A stretch of 41,673 nt of DNA from an uncultured Collinsella sp. (GCA_900541665.1 UQKV01000017.1:1-41673); one strand, 5' to 3'; positions 1 to 8,711 are shown, counted from the stretch's first letter. Notes: generated from the sequence alone by a model not told the origin. Made by a program: numbers and translations.

Positions 1-278
1 ATTAATGGATGGAAACGGATGTTCTATCGGGACACACATTTTGTCCTATAAGCCTTCAATAATCGCCTCACAAGCTTGTCTCTTCCTCTCGCCGCCTGTA
101 TTCATACGTGCGCCGAAAGGTATGCATGGACAGCCGCCCGTGAGGGTAGGGTGGTGGCATAGGACATTTGGAGGGTGAGTCGGCTCGGCTGCCGACCATG
201 CTGCTCCCGGGATGGCACCGACCGCGAACTCTCCCCGTTGGCGTCGCGCAATGCGCGCGGCCCTGCAAGGAGGTCATC
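1..278. other. Upstream region of the EF-G-like gene, no gene seen
   Basis: No convincing coding region. The only small feature is a short inverted repeat, GGACA...TGTCC, at about 31-46. The promoter of the downstream gene presumably lies here, but no strong -35/-10 pair could be picked. A reading frame open from 168 into the downstream gene is not used as its start, because a far better Shine-Dalgarno sequence sits at 267-273. Confidence 0.4.
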
Positions 279-2354
279 ATGGGTGCTCCCAAGACCGGTA
301 ACGTAAGGAACGTGGTGCTCGTAGGCCAAGGCGGGGTGGGCAAGACTTCACTCGCCGAGGCCATGCTCCACCTTTCCGGCAAGACCGCCCGCCTGGGCGG
401 CCACGACGGCACCAAGCCCACGCTCGACTATGACCCCGAAGAGGTTAAGCGTGCGTTTTCCATCTCGACGACCATTGCGCCGATCGACTGGAAGGGCACG
501 CGCATCAATGTGCTCGATGCCCCGTGCTACCCCGATTTTATCGGCGACGCCTTTGCCGCGATGAGCGTCTGCGAGACGGCTCTGTTTGTGGTCGACGCCG
601 AGGCCGGCCCACAGCCTACGACGGTTAAGCTCTGGTATGCCGCCGAGGACCTGCGCCTGGCGCGTGCGGTGTTCGTAAACCGCTTGTCGCGCTCCGAGGC
701 CAGCTTTGCGACCACGATGGACCTGCTGCGGGAGCGCTTTGGCACGCGCCTGGGCGCCGTGACCCTTCCCTGGGGCGAGGGCGAGGACTTTGACGGCATC
801 ATCGACCTGGTGCGCATGAAGGCGCGCCATTGCAACGGCACCGAAGCCGTTGAGTCGGAGATTCCCGAGGAGTATCGTGCCCAGGCCGAGGAAGCCCATG
901 ACCATCTGTGCGAGCTGGTGGCCGAGGCCGACGATGAGCTGATGATGAAGTACTTGGAAGGCGAGGAGACGCTGACGCAGGAGGAGCTTGAAGGCCTGCT
1001 GTCGAAGGCGATCGCCGAGCGCATCTTTGTGCCGGTCTTTGCGGGCGATTGCATTAAGGAGCAGGGCGTCAACTCGCTGATGGACGACATCGCGACGTAC
1101 TTCCCGGCGCCGACCGACTACGGCGAGATGCCGCTCATCGACGGCGATTCGCTCAAGATTTCGAGCGACGATGATCGTCCGGTGGCGTTTGTGTTTAAGA
1201 CGCTGGCCGATCCGCAGCAGGGCCGCATCAGCTTTATCAAGGTGCTGACGGGCACGCTTGAGCCGGGCCTTGAGCTGATCAACGCGCGTACCCGCAAGAG
1301 CGATCGTCTGGCCCACCTGTATGTGATGTGCGGCCGCGATATGACCGAGGTTGGCCACGCTTATGCCGGTGACATCATCGTGGCACCCAAGCTGGCGGCC
1401 GAGACGGGCGATACGCTCTCGATTACCGGCAAGGTCGAGGCTGCGGCGTTTAAGTTCCCCAACTCGCAGTACCGCATTGCCATCGAGGCCGAGAATCGCG
1501 GTGACGAGGAGAAGCTCTACACGTTTATCGAGAAGGCCTGCAAGGCTGATCCGACCATGAGCATCGACCGCGACGAGGAGACGGGCCAGACTATCATCTC
1601 CGCCGTGGGTGAGGCGCAGGTTTCGGTGCTGCTCAACCGTTTGGAGGACCGTACCAAGGTTGTGGCAAAGAGCGTGCCGATCCGCATTCCGTATCGCGAG
1701 ACCATCCGCCGCACGGCAAGCGCCCAGGGTCGCCACAAGAAGCAGACCGGCGGCGCCGGTCAGTACGGCGACTGCTGGCTGCGCGTGGAGCCGCTCATTG
1801 GGCCCGACGGCACGAGCGACGGCTATGAGTTTGTTGACGAGGTCGTGGGTGGCCGCATCCCGCGCTCGCTGATCCCCGCCGTGGACAAGGGTGTCCAGGA
1901 GACCATGAAGGACGGCATCATTGCCGGCTACCCGCTCACGGGCATTCGCGTGGCTGTGTATGACGGCTCGTATCATAGCGTCGACTCCAACGAGATGGCG
2001 TTCCGCGCGGCGGCTCGCATCGGTCTGCGCAAGGCATGCGCCGATGCCGACCCGGTGGTGCTGGAGCCCATCGAGGAAATCACGGTGACTATCCCCGAGA
2101 GCTACGCCGGCGCCGTGATGGGCGACATCTCGGCCTCGCGCGGTCGCGTGACGGGTATGGAGACCGATGAGCGCGGCGATACCGTGGTCATTGCCCAGGC
2201 GCCGCTGGCCGAGCTGACGGATTATTCGACGCGCCTGCGCTCTATCACGCGCGGCACGGGCGACTTTACCATGAAGCCCGCTGGCTATGAGCAGGTTCCC
2301 TATGACGTTCAAGCCAAGCTGGTCGAGCGCTATGAGGAGGGTCGCGCCAAGTAG
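279..2354 (+). CDS. Elongation factor G-like translational GTPase
   Basis: 691 aa, the full length of an EF-G family protein, with a G domain, beta-barrel domain II and domains III-V. The P-loop is GQGGVGKT at residues 16-23, the G3 region reads DAPCYPDF at 80-87, and the domain IV hallmark QTGGAGQYGD lies near residue 489. The start is ATG at 279 because AAGGAGG lies 5 nt upstream. This is the EF-G-like (FusA2-type) paralogue rather than the canonical ribosomal translocase: the histidine-containing P-loop of true EF-G is replaced. The guanine-specificity motif is also changed, with NRLS at 134-137 where NKxD is expected. No rpsL/rpsG/tuf genes are near, which supports a paralogue. Its substrate step is unknown; EF-G-like proteins of this type bind GTP and may act on ribosomes under special conditions. 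It ends just before a clear terminator. Confidence 0.88.
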   Translation: MGAPKTGNVRNVVLVGQGGVGKTSLAEAMLHLSGKTARLGGHDGTKPTLDYDPEEVKRAFSISTTIAPIDWKGTRINVLDAPCYPDFIGDAFAAMSVCETALFVVDAEAGPQPTTVKLWYAAEDLRLARAVFVNRLSRSEASFATTMDLLRERFGTRLGAVTLPWGEGEDFDGIIDLVRMKARHCNGTEAVESEIPEEYRAQAEEAHDHLCELVAEADDELMMKYLEGEETLTQEELEGLLSKAIAERIFVPVFAGDCIKEQGVNSLMDDIATYFPAPTDYGEMPLIDGDSLKISSDDDRPVAFVFKTLADPQQGRISFIKVLTGTLEPGLELINARTRKSDRLAHLYVMCGRDMTEVGHAYAGDIIVAPKLAAETGDTLSITGKVEAAAFKFPNSQYRIAIEAENRGDEEKLYTFIEKACKADPTMSIDRDEETGQTIISAVGEAQVSVLLNRLEDRTKVVAKSVPIRIPYRETIRRTASAQGRHKKQTGGAGQYGDCWLRVEPLIGPDGTSDGYEFVDEVVGGRIPRSLIPAVDKGVQETMKDGIIAGYPLTGIRVAVYDGSYHSVDSNEMAFRAAARIGLRKACADADPVVLEPIEEITVTIPESYAGAVMGDISASRGRVTGMETDERGDTVVIAQAPLAELTDYSTRLRSITRGTGDFTMKPAGYEQVPYDVQAKLVERYEEGRAK

Positions 2355-2390
2355 CGTGTGATTTTGCCTGCAATGTAGGTGCTGACGAAA

Positions 2391-2424
2391 GGGCCGCCTT
2401 GGGTAACCGGGGAGGCCCTTTTTG
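2391..2424. terminator. Rho-independent terminator after the EF-G-like gene
   Basis: Stem GGGCC...GGCCC with an interior partly paired segment, followed by TTTTT on the + strand. It lies between convergent genes. Confidence 0.75.
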
Positions 2425-2467
2425 GTCCCCGGTGGGGTTGCAAATCGGTTCTTGTCGTGGCTTGGGG

Positions 2468-3451
2468 CTAGTTCCCCGAGGCCTGGTTGCGGCCGGTGAC
2501 GTAGTCGATCTGAACGTGCGGCTGTAGGTTATAGCAGTACACGTGGAAGCACAGGGTCTTGCCGTGGTCCTCGACCGATTGCGCCTCAAGGCGCACACCG
2601 CGGCAGACAAGTTCCTCTTCGTTATACATGGGCGTGACGCGGTAGAGCACATGGTTGCCCGTGTCGCGGATGTAGCCGAGAATCTGCTCCTCAAACGGCA
2701 GCATGCCCGTTTCGTTGAGATAGCGCGTGCCGGTGAGGAGATTTTTGCGGTTGGCGTTTTCGCCGCAGAGCGACCAGGCGATAAGGTGGCAGCGGTTGTA
2801 GAGGCTCTGGCCCGGAATAAAGTCGTAGCGCTGCTGGTGCCAACCGGCAGGATGGATACGCGAGATATCGCCGCGCTCGCCTTGACCGAGTGATTCGGGG
2901 CCCACGCAGGCGAGTGCTTTGCGGGTGCGGCCCAGGCTGTCGAGCTTGGAGAACTTCTTAAAGCAGCCCTCTTCTGTAGCGCGCTCGTATTCATCGAGCG
3001 TGAATGATGGTGTGCCGAGCGGGTGCGTGCTGTCGGCGCGAAGGGCAACGTAGGGGTTGCCGGCATAGTCGGGAATGCTGCTGAGATAAACACCGCGGGC
3101 GCGGTTGAGGTCGGGGTTTTCGACCTCGTCGATGGGGGTGGCGGCGCTGTCCGCGGAAGCGCCGTCGCCGGTGTCGGTTGCGGCGGAATCGGAGCCATCG
3201 CCAGAGTTTTGGCTATTTTGAGAGTCCGAGGAACTCGCTGTTCCCGATTCGAGCCGGGCAACCAGGTCTGCCTCGTCGTCGGTGCGGCTGGGACTCTCGT
3301 TTTGTTTTTCGGCCAGAGCCGTCGCCTGCTCATCGCTTTGCGGCGACAACAACTTGGGCGCTCCGTCGAGCGACCCTGTGAACAACGCAAACCCCAGCAC
3401 CACGGCGGTGCCGATGGAAAGTACTTGCTTGTAGGCGGACTTGCGCGACAT
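2468..3451 (-). CDS. Secreted DNA/RNA non-specific endonuclease (EndA/NS_2 type)
   Basis: 327 aa. A hydrophobic N-terminal segment (about residues 9-26) looks like a signal anchor or signal peptide. It is followed by a long low-complexity linker rich in S, D, T and A (about 35-110) and then a C-terminal nuclease domain. The catalytic-site segment NRCHLIAW (His222) corresponds to the DRGH motif of beta-beta-alpha-metal nucleases, and the following N-rich NLLTGTRYLN segment matches the family. The start at 3451 has AGGAG 7 nt upstream. Proteins of this family include EndA, the membrane-attached nuclease of Streptococcus pneumoniae. Extracellular DNA degradation, nutrient scavenging or DNA uptake are plausible roles; no competence genes are visible nearby. 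It is convergent with the EF-G-like gene. Confidence 0.85.
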   Translation of the reverse strand: MSRKSAYKQVLSIGTAVVLGFALFTGSLDGAPKLLSPQSDEQATALAEKQNESPSRTDDEADLVARLESGTASSSDSQNSQNSGDGSDSAATDTGDGASADSAATPIDEVENPDLNRARGVYLSSIPDYAGNPYVALRADSTHPLGTPSFTLDEYERATEEGCFKKFSKLDSLGRTRKALACVGPESLGQGERGDISRIHPAGWHQQRYDFIPGQSLYNRCHLIAWSLCGENANRKNLLTGTRYLNETGMLPFEEQILGYIRDTGNHVLYRVTPMYNEEELVCRGVRLEAQSVEDHGKTLCFHVYCYNLQPHVQIDYVTGRNQASGN

Positions 3452-3607
3452 TGCGGCTCCTGGATGGACGGTTGGGAATCTACCAGTCTAGCAGGAGCCG
3501 GCAGGGGCCGTTCTGTCGAACAAATACTCAAGATTTGGGATAGACGTTACTGATTCATTTGCCTCATATGGAGCTGCGGCGGTTGTGTACATGGAATCAG
3601 TCGGCGT

Positions 3608-3657
3608 TTCTCCAGATAAAACATGCCAAAATAAGCCTGTCCCTTTTTGGTAGGTTA
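3608..3657 (-). repeat. GTCCC-loop hairpin repeat, copy 1
   Basis: About 50 bp, nearly the same as the elements at 5694-5744, 8712-8763 and 10889-10939. It begins TTTCTCCAGATAAAAC and ends GGTTA, with inverted arms around a loop containing CTGTCCC. In this copy one arm has changed (CATGCCAAAA versus TTTTGGTAGG), so the stem is imperfect. Confidence 0.8.
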
Positions 3658-3666
3658 ATCGTGAGC

Positions 3667-3683
3667 TATTTCACCGCAACTTA
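3667..3683 (-). repeat. Short dispersed repeat shared with 27473-27489
   Basis: A 17-nt sequence, read on the minus strand, is identical to 27473-27489, where it forms one arm of a long hairpin. Here it stands alone next to repeat copy 1. It looks like a degraded copy of a second intergenic repeat family. Confidence 0.55.
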
Positions 3684-3727
3684 GGGCACGGTTAGGATGT
3701 GTGCACTTTAAAAAGAAGAACCCATGA

Positions 3728-3918
3728 TTAGAGAGGTCGCGCTCGTCTCTCTAAATGTCTCTATAAAGAGAAAGTCAGTTAAAGAGATAACATTGGGCAA
3801 TCTAACAGTGAATTCGATACATCTCTCTAAATGTCTCTCTAAAATAAGGTGCTTATCTCTCTAAAGTTAGAGAGATATACTATACTTTAGAGAGATAAAT
3901 CTATCGTTTTAGAGAGAC
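3728..3918. promoter_or_regulatory. Array of about ten AGAGAGA boxes upstream of the AlbA_2 regulator
   Basis: Boxes of the form TTAGAGAGAT, or its complement, occur at about 3728, 3745, 3758 (degenerate), 3779 (degenerate), 3821, 3833, 3854, 3866, 3885 and 3907. Those at 3855-3864 and 3867-3876 form a perfect palindrome: 10-bp arms with 2 nt between. Overlapping TATACT -10-like hexamers lie at 3876-3886 inside the array, and the last box reaches the Shine-Dalgarno region of the gene at 3922. The array is strikingly AT-rich against the surroundings. The likely reading is a multi-site operator, probably bound by the downstream gene's own product. Confidence 0.7.
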
Positions 3919-3921
3919 GGA

Positions 3922-5622
3922 ATGTCAATGCTGCTGGATGAACCCCTTGGCCTTATCGTTGAGCGCCTTCGCAGGCGAGGGACTGATGACGCATCGGTAG
4001 AAGTTAAAGCCTGCACGAATAAATTGAGCGCAGACGTATGGGAGACAGTGAGCGCTTTTGCGAACACTGCGGGTGGGCTCATTATTTTGGGCCTGAACGA
4101 AGCCGAAGGATTTGTTCCTTCGGCTAACTTTGCTATCGATAGGGTGCGCGATCAGTTTGTTTCGGGTATCGGAGACGGAGGCTCAGCGGCAGTGGTGACC
4201 CATGCGCCGCGGTACGAGCTTGATCGAGGCGAGGTCGACGGGCTCCAGGTGCTTCTGGTGCGCATCTTTGAACTTGAGCTTAAAGCGAAGCCTTGCTATA
4301 TCGGCGCGCGCGGCGTGCAGAACGGTAGCTACAAGCGCGTGGATGATAAAGATATCAAGATGTCACCCGCTGAGCTATATGAGCTGCAGAGTGCGTTGCT
4401 TCCGAGCGATGCAGACGACACGGTGGTTTCGGAGGCAACGGTCGAGGATTTGGATCCAGATGTCGTGCGGTCTATTATCGCAAATCGCCGGCTGCAGACC
4501 CCGCGCGTTTTGCGCGGGGCCGATACGCTGGAAAAGCAGCTGGTCAGACTCAATATCACTACAAAGGATGGTGCCGTGAAGCTCGCGGGGCTTCTGTCGG
4601 CGGGAATTTACCCCCAGCAGTTCTATCCCAAACTGATGATCGATGTCGCCGTTCATTCCGATGTGGAAAAATCTGCACCCGGGCAACCCCGGTTTATTGA
4701 CCGCCAGTTGTGCGATGGCCCGATTCCGGCTTGCATCGAAGATGCCCTTGCCGCGATTGGACGAAACTTGCGCAAAGCGGCGATAGTGCAAGGCGCTGGC
4801 AGAAGGGATGATTGGGAAGTTCCCCAGGAGGTTTTGCGCGAGGCCTTGGCAAATGCCTGCATCCATCGAGAATATTCGCCCATGTTTGTGGGGCAGGCCG
4901 TGAGTGTCGATATCTATCCAGACAGAATAGAGATCAAAAACCCTGGCGGGCTTTGGGGCGGAAAGACGGTGGACAATCTTGCAGACGGGGAATCGCGCTG
5001 CCGAAACTCAAAGCTCATGAGCCTAATGGGGGCGACGCCGTTAGAGCATGCCGAGGGGGCCGTTGCGGAAAGCCAGGGATCTGGTATCCCGGCTATGATT
5101 CGCGAGATGGAGTCTCGTTCGCTTGGCAGGCCGAAATTTATCGTTAAGGCCGATTCGTTTACGGTGCTGCTTTCCCGGCACGGGGCGGAGCTTGCTGAAA
5201 ACCGCACGTGGATTCAGAGCCATGTGGGCACCGAGCTGACGGATCGCGAGGAAACACTGCTCATGTTTATGCGGGAGCATGGGTGCGTATGCGATGTTCA
5301 AAAAATACGAGAGGCCCTGAAGTGGGATTCGGATGACATTCGCCTGATCTGCGGGGACCTTGTGGATAAACATGTCCTGTCAAAATGCGGCAAAGACACG
5401 TATGAAATTATCGATATGAACAGAGAATCGTCAGCTTCGACGGCGGATAGGATCCTGGAGGCTCTCAGCGCCGAAGTGGATATGACGGCGCGAGAAATAG
5501 CGGTTGCATCGGGGGTCAGAATTTCGTCTGTCCGTTACCATCTGCCAAAAATGGCAGATAAAGGACTCATTGAGGTAATGGGTTCATCGACGAGCCACAA
5601 TCGCCGATATCGGAAGAAGTAG
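3922..5622 (+). CDS. AlbA_2 / HATPase_c_4 family putative transcriptional regulator
   Basis: 566 aa. The N-terminal AlbA_2 (Schlafen-like, often annotated as RecG-like) domain spans about residues 15-130, with VEVKA and FANTAGG. A histidine-kinase-like ATPase region lies at about 290-400: NACIHREYS near 308, DRIEIKNPGG, and a GSGI loop. The C-terminus (about 505-566) is a winged helix with REIAVASGVRISSVRYHL. The arrangement matches proteins often called ATP-binding or putative DNA-binding proteins; their biological role is poorly known. The start at 3922 follows an AGAGAGA box that may double as a weak Shine-Dalgarno. The gene stands alone between repeats, with an AT-rich control region unlike its neighbours, which hints at acquisition by transfer. 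Autoregulation through the array is inferred. Confidence 0.85.
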   Translation: MSMLLDEPLGLIVERLRRRGTDDASVEVKACTNKLSADVWETVSAFANTAGGLIILGLNEAEGFVPSANFAIDRVRDQFVSGIGDGGSAAVVTHAPRYELDRGEVDGLQVLLVRIFELELKAKPCYIGARGVQNGSYKRVDDKDIKMSPAELYELQSALLPSDADDTVVSEATVEDLDPDVVRSIIANRRLQTPRVLRGADTLEKQLVRLNITTKDGAVKLAGLLSAGIYPQQFYPKLMIDVAVHSDVEKSAPGQPRFIDRQLCDGPIPACIEDALAAIGRNLRKAAIVQGAGRRDDWEVPQEVLREALANACIHREYSPMFVGQAVSVDIYPDRIEIKNPGGLWGGKTVDNLADGESRCRNSKLMSLMGATPLEHAEGAVAESQGSGIPAMIREMESRSLGRPKFIVKADSFTVLLSRHGAELAENRTWIQSHVGTELTDREETLLMFMREHGCVCDVQKIREALKWDSDDIRLICGDLVDKHVLSKCGKDTYEIIDMNRESSASTADRILEALSAEVDMTAREIAVASGVRISSVRYHLPKMADKGLIEVMGSSTSHNRRYRKK

Positions 5623-5634
5623 ATGCAGCCGGAC

Positions 5635-5679
5635 CGCCCCTCTAGTGTCTCTCGAAGTTAGATGGGCGCTAGAGGGGCG
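5635..5679. repeat. Hairpin after the AlbA_2 gene
   Basis: Perfect 11-bp arms, CGCCCCTCTAG and CTAGAGGGGCG, enclose a 23-nt loop. The loop contains GTCTCTCGAAGTTAGA, which resembles the palindromic operator at 3855-3876. There is no T-run, so a simple intrinsic terminator is unlikely. Confidence 0.6.
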
Positions 5680-5693
5680 ACTGCCTCGCGATA

Positions 5694-5744
5694 TTTCCCC
5701 AGATAAAACCTGCCAAAATAAACCTGTCCCTTTTTGGCAGGTTA
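5694..5744 (-). repeat. GTCCC-loop hairpin repeat, copy 2 (contains the larE stop codon)
   Basis: Perfect 12-bp arms, AACCTGCCAAAA and TTTTGGCAGGTT, enclose a loop with CCTGTCCC. Read on the minus strand, its first bases are the TAA stop codon of larE, followed by the hairpin and TTTTAT. It could therefore end larE transcription. Confidence 0.85.
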
Positions 5745-6620
5745 CTGATTCATGTTGCCGTGGATGTAGGGGGTGACCTCGGGGGAGATATGGTCGCAGC
5801 CCAGCTCGCGCAGCGCGGACTCGATAGCGGCGGGCAGCGGGGTCTTGCCCTTGTCGTCGACGGCGGCACCGCCGAGGGCGGCGATCTTGGCGACATCTGC
5901 GGGCGCGGCTTCGATATGCATGCAGCCGCCGACCAGGCGTGCGCGGACCTGAGCTAAGTCAAGATCGTGCAGGTAATCCTCGCAGGCGCGGATTAAATCG
6001 ACCTTCTCGCGCGTAAGCTCCTCGCCCGTGGGGACGCGGGTGGCAAGACATGCTCCCGCCGGCAGGTTCCAAACGGGATAGCCCCATGCGCGCAGCAGCT
6101 CGCGCTCTTCGTCTTTAGTAAAGCCGACCTCCATAAGGGGCGAGCGTACGCCGAGCTCCTCTGCCGCGCGCATGCCGGGACGGTAGTCACCGCGATCGCT
6201 TGCATTGCTGCCATCGATGACGGTGGGAAAGCCGAGCGACTTGGCGTGGTTGACGATGGCGGTAAAGCCAGCGTGCTTGCAGTGGTAGCAGCGATTAGCA
6301 TCGTTGCAGGCTACTTGGGGGAGTTGCAGCTGATCCACCGAAAGATTGAGCACGGGGAGCTTAAAATGCGGCCCCTCATTGGCCTGCCCATCAACGGACT
6401 GCTCAAACGAAGCCTGCTCGGGCGTGCCGATGAGCGGCGTAGTGAGATGGACGAGGAGGGTATCGGTAGGCATGATGCGGGCGCATACGGCGGCCAAAAA
6501 GCTGCTGTCGACGCCACCGGAAAACCCGATAGCCACGCGCCCGTATGCCAAAAGCAGCTGTTCGAGCGCCGATAGCTTGTCTTGAAGCTCCTCTGCGGGT
6601 GCCGTGGTGTCTAAAATCAT
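5742..6620 (-). CDS. larE: LarE-type ATP-dependent sacrificial sulfur transferase
   Basis: 292 aa from ATG at 6620, preceded by AAGG 8 nt upstream; an in-frame GTG at 6644 would add eight residues but lacks a good ribosome site. The PP-loop motif SGGVDSS is at residues 34-40, a CYHCK pair at 111-114, and the GACLATR segment places Cys191 at the position of the sacrificial cysteine of LarE. LarE donates sulfur to the nicotinic-acid-derived pincer nickel cofactor of lactate racemase-like enzymes. larA, larB and larC are not in this window, so partners must be elsewhere or the protein serves another thiolation. The stop codon lies within a repeat element. Confidence 0.88.
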   Translation of the reverse strand: MILDTTAPAEELQDKLSALEQLLLAYGRVAIGFSGGVDSSFLAAVCARIMPTDTLLVHLTTPLIGTPEQASFEQSVDGQANEGPHFKLPVLNLSVDQLQLPQVACNDANRCYHCKHAGFTAIVNHAKSLGFPTVIDGSNASDRGDYRPGMRAAEELGVRSPLMEVGFTKDEERELLRAWGYPVWNLPAGACLATRVPTGEELTREKVDLIRACEDYLHDLDLAQVRARLVGGCMHIEAAPADVAKIAALGGAAVDDKGKTPLPAAIESALRELGCDHISPEVTPYIHGNMNQ

Positions 6621-6787
6621 GAAACGATCCTTATCGTTGAGCACTCGGTCGAAAACTATAATCCTAATGCGTTACTTGCCATAAGTCTTCTATCTATGTA
6701 ACGAAAGTGCAATATGCTATATACGTTATATACAAGTTTGTAAAGTGCGGTAGAGTGACAGTAACACAATCCGGTGAGGGGGCCGAT

Positions 6788-7438
6788 ATGATCAAGGCTG
6801 TTATTTTTGACATGGACGGAACGCTGGTCGACACCGAGCGTTTGGGGATTAAGGCCTGGAAGGCAGGCGCCGCTGAGCTGGGGCTCGCGATTGATGAAGC
6901 GCTGATCCATCAGTTTATCGGCCGCACGCTGCCCGATGTTATGGACATCCTCGATAAGCATTATGGCAGCCACGAAACCACCGAGGCGATCTATCGTCGC
7001 CACAAGGAGATTCGCGACGAGATGGTCAAGACCGAACTGGAACTTAAGGCCGGCGCCGCCGAGTGCCTAGACGAGCTGCTAGCTGCGGGCTATCACGTGG
7101 GCCTAGCGACGTCGTCGCGCCTCGTTACGGCCGAGCGCAACCTTAAGATGGTCGGTCTTTTTGACAAGTTTGAAACGGTAACGTGTGGCGAGGACGTCGT
7201 GCACGGCAAGCCCGACCCCGAGATGTATCTGCTCGCCTGCGAGCGCGCGGGCTTTGCTCCCGAGGAATGTGCCGTGGTCGAGGATTCGCGCAACGGCTGC
7301 GTCTCGGGCATCACGGCCGGATGCCATGTCTTCGCCGTCCCCGATATCGTGCCGCTGCCGCAGGACGTGGTGGATGGCTGCGAGGCCGTGCTCGATACGC
7401 TGTTCGATCTGGCGGCGGCGGTCAAGGCCGTGCGCTAG
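6788..7438 (+). CDS. HAD-superfamily hydrolase, beta-phosphoglucomutase-like
   Basis: 216 aa. Motif I, DMDGT, gives the Asp8/Asp10 pair. ATSSR is motif II, GKPDPEMY holds the motif III lysine, and VVEDSRNG is motif IV. The helical cap lies between motifs I and II, as in subfamily IA phosphatases and phosphoglucomutases. The start at 6788 is chosen because the HAD motif begins at once and a GTGAGGGGG stretch lies just upstream; the frame is open back to 6707 but without family similarity. It probably acts on a small phosphosugar or similar metabolite; the substrate cannot be told. It is divergent from larE, and AT-rich DNA at 6700-6760 probably holds both promoters. Confidence 0.85.
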   Translation: MIKAVIFDMDGTLVDTERLGIKAWKAGAAELGLAIDEALIHQFIGRTLPDVMDILDKHYGSHETTEAIYRRHKEIRDEMVKTELELKAGAAECLDELLAAGYHVGLATSSRLVTAERNLKMVGLFDKFETVTCGEDVVHGKPDPEMYLLACERAGFAPEECAVVEDSRNGCVSGITAGCHVFAVPDIVPLPQDVVDGCEAVLDTLFDLAAAVKAVR

Positions 7439-7477
7439 ACAATTGCGGTGTTGAAACGAGCAATTGCCCACGTTTGC

Positions 7478-7526
7478 GCTCAAGCAAAAGGGGTCCGGCA
7501 ATGGTCGGGCCCCTTTTGCTTGAGCG
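7478..7526. terminator. Bidirectional terminator between the HAD gene and lacI
   Basis: A perfect 16-bp stem, GCTCAAGCAAAAGGGG at 7478-7493 and its complement at 7510-7525, carries A-rich and T-rich inner tracts usable from either strand. Confidence 0.8.
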
Positions 7527-7551
7527 GCGACTTAGCATACTTGCGGGCGTG

Positions 7552-8664
7552 CTATAGATACGCACCGAGGTTGATGGCCGTGGCGTCGGTCTGGCTGCTT
7601 GCCTGGGTGCTGGCGCGTTCCAGCAGGAACGGCCGCACGAGTTCTAGGCGGTTGATGTCCTCGATGGCCGTGACCGCGGTGACGGTGCGCGCGGCAGAGC
7701 TGACGTGGATATGCCTGGTCTTTGTCGGGACCTTGTTCTCGATTTGCTCCATGAGCAATTGAACGCCCTTGCGGCCAATCTCGTAGCCCGGGGGCGCTAC
7801 CGTAGTGAGCGGGACCGATCCGCTCCAAGCGAGTGGGTTGCCATCGCAACCTGCTACGCGTACTTGCCCGGGGACGGCGATGCCTTTGTCGACCAGCGCC
7901 GAGATGACGCCCGAGGCCAGCACGTCGGTCAGACCGACGACAAAATCGGGGCGTTCGTCGGCGGGGCGCGCGGCGATTTGGGCGCCGATGCCGTAGCCGT
8001 CGGCGGCGGTATTCCATTCGCCGGCGTCGATGACTTCGATCTTGATATCGGGGTGCAGGGCGAGGGCCTTGTGAATGCCAAGGACGCGCAGGGTGAGTTG
8101 CATAAATGCTGCTCTACCCACAACGGTGATATGGCGTGCGCCGCGGGCGATGGCAAGTTCGGCAATGATGCGACCCTGGGCCTCGTTGTCGGCCGCTACG
8201 TAGTAGCCGGGCTCGGAGCAATGGATGTCCAGATGGACGATCGGCACGGGCATTTTAGTCATGGCCGGATGCCAGTCGGGGGACGCCATGGGCTGAACCA
8301 TGACGCCGGACATCTGCGTGCCCATAAAATAGCGCAGGTAATGGTCTTCGAGAATATCGTCGTTATCGGCGTTGGCGATGAGCAAGTCGTAGCCGTGCTT
8401 GCGGGCCTCGTTGTGGGCGCCGCTGGCGATTTGGAGCGAAAAGCCGTGATCGAGACGGGGGAGCACCAGGCCAAAGGACTTGGTGGCGCCGCCCGCGAGC
8501 TGACGAGCGCTTTGGTTGGGCAGGTAGCCAAGGCGATTGATGGTCTCGTTGATGAGCTTGAGGGTCTCGGGGCGCAGCTTTTCGGGGTGGTTGAGCGCGT
8601 TGGAAACCGTGCCCAACGAAACCCCGGCCTCGCGCGCGACGTCGCTGATTTTTACCTTTGCCAT
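7552..8664 (-). CDS. LacI family transcriptional regulator
   Basis: 370 aa. The N-terminal LacI HTH begins at residue 5 (ISDVAREAGVSLGTVSNAL) and includes the hinge RLGYLPNQSARQLAGG. A periplasmic-binding-protein-like ligand domain follows from about residue 65. The start ATG at 8664 gives the canonical MAKVKISDVA opening; much longer in-frame extension toward 10788 is only antisense to glmS. LacI-family proteins usually bind sugars or nucleosides. The target here is unknown, as no sugar operon adjoins; glmS is the divergent neighbour. A serine/threonine-rich tail ends the protein. Confidence 0.9.
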   Translation of the reverse strand: MAKVKISDVAREAGVSLGTVSNALNHPEKLRPETLKLINETINRLGYLPNQSARQLAGGATKSFGLVLPRLDHGFSLQIASGAHNEARKHGYDLLIANADNDDILEDHYLRYFMGTQMSGVMVQPMASPDWHPAMTKMPVPIVHLDIHCSEPGYYVAADNEAQGRIIAELAIARGARHITVVGRAAFMQLTLRVLGIHKALALHPDIKIEVIDAGEWNTAADGYGIGAQIAARPADERPDFVVGLTDVLASGVISALVDKGIAVPGQVRVAGCDGNPLAWSGSVPLTTVAPPGYEIGRKGVQLLMEQIENKVPTKTRHIHVSSAARTVTAVTAIEDINRLELVRPFLLERASTQASSQTDATAINLGAYL

Positions 8665-8711
8665 AGCGGCCCCTTTGATGCGTTTCAAGTACAAGCCAGA
8701 TTGTAGCATCC

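Noticed and set aside
348..2312. A 654-codon minus-strand frame opposite the EF-G-like gene
   Set aside because: Shadow of a GC-rich gene; composition rich in R, H, A, L with no family features.
3547..3559. 13-nt match (GTTACTGATTCAT) to the larE 3' end at 5741
   Set aside because: Too short and no further similarity around it; could be a remnant of duplication or chance.
3728..3918. CRISPR array
   Set aside because: Boxes are about 10 nt, occur in both orientations and at irregular spacing, and no cas genes are near.
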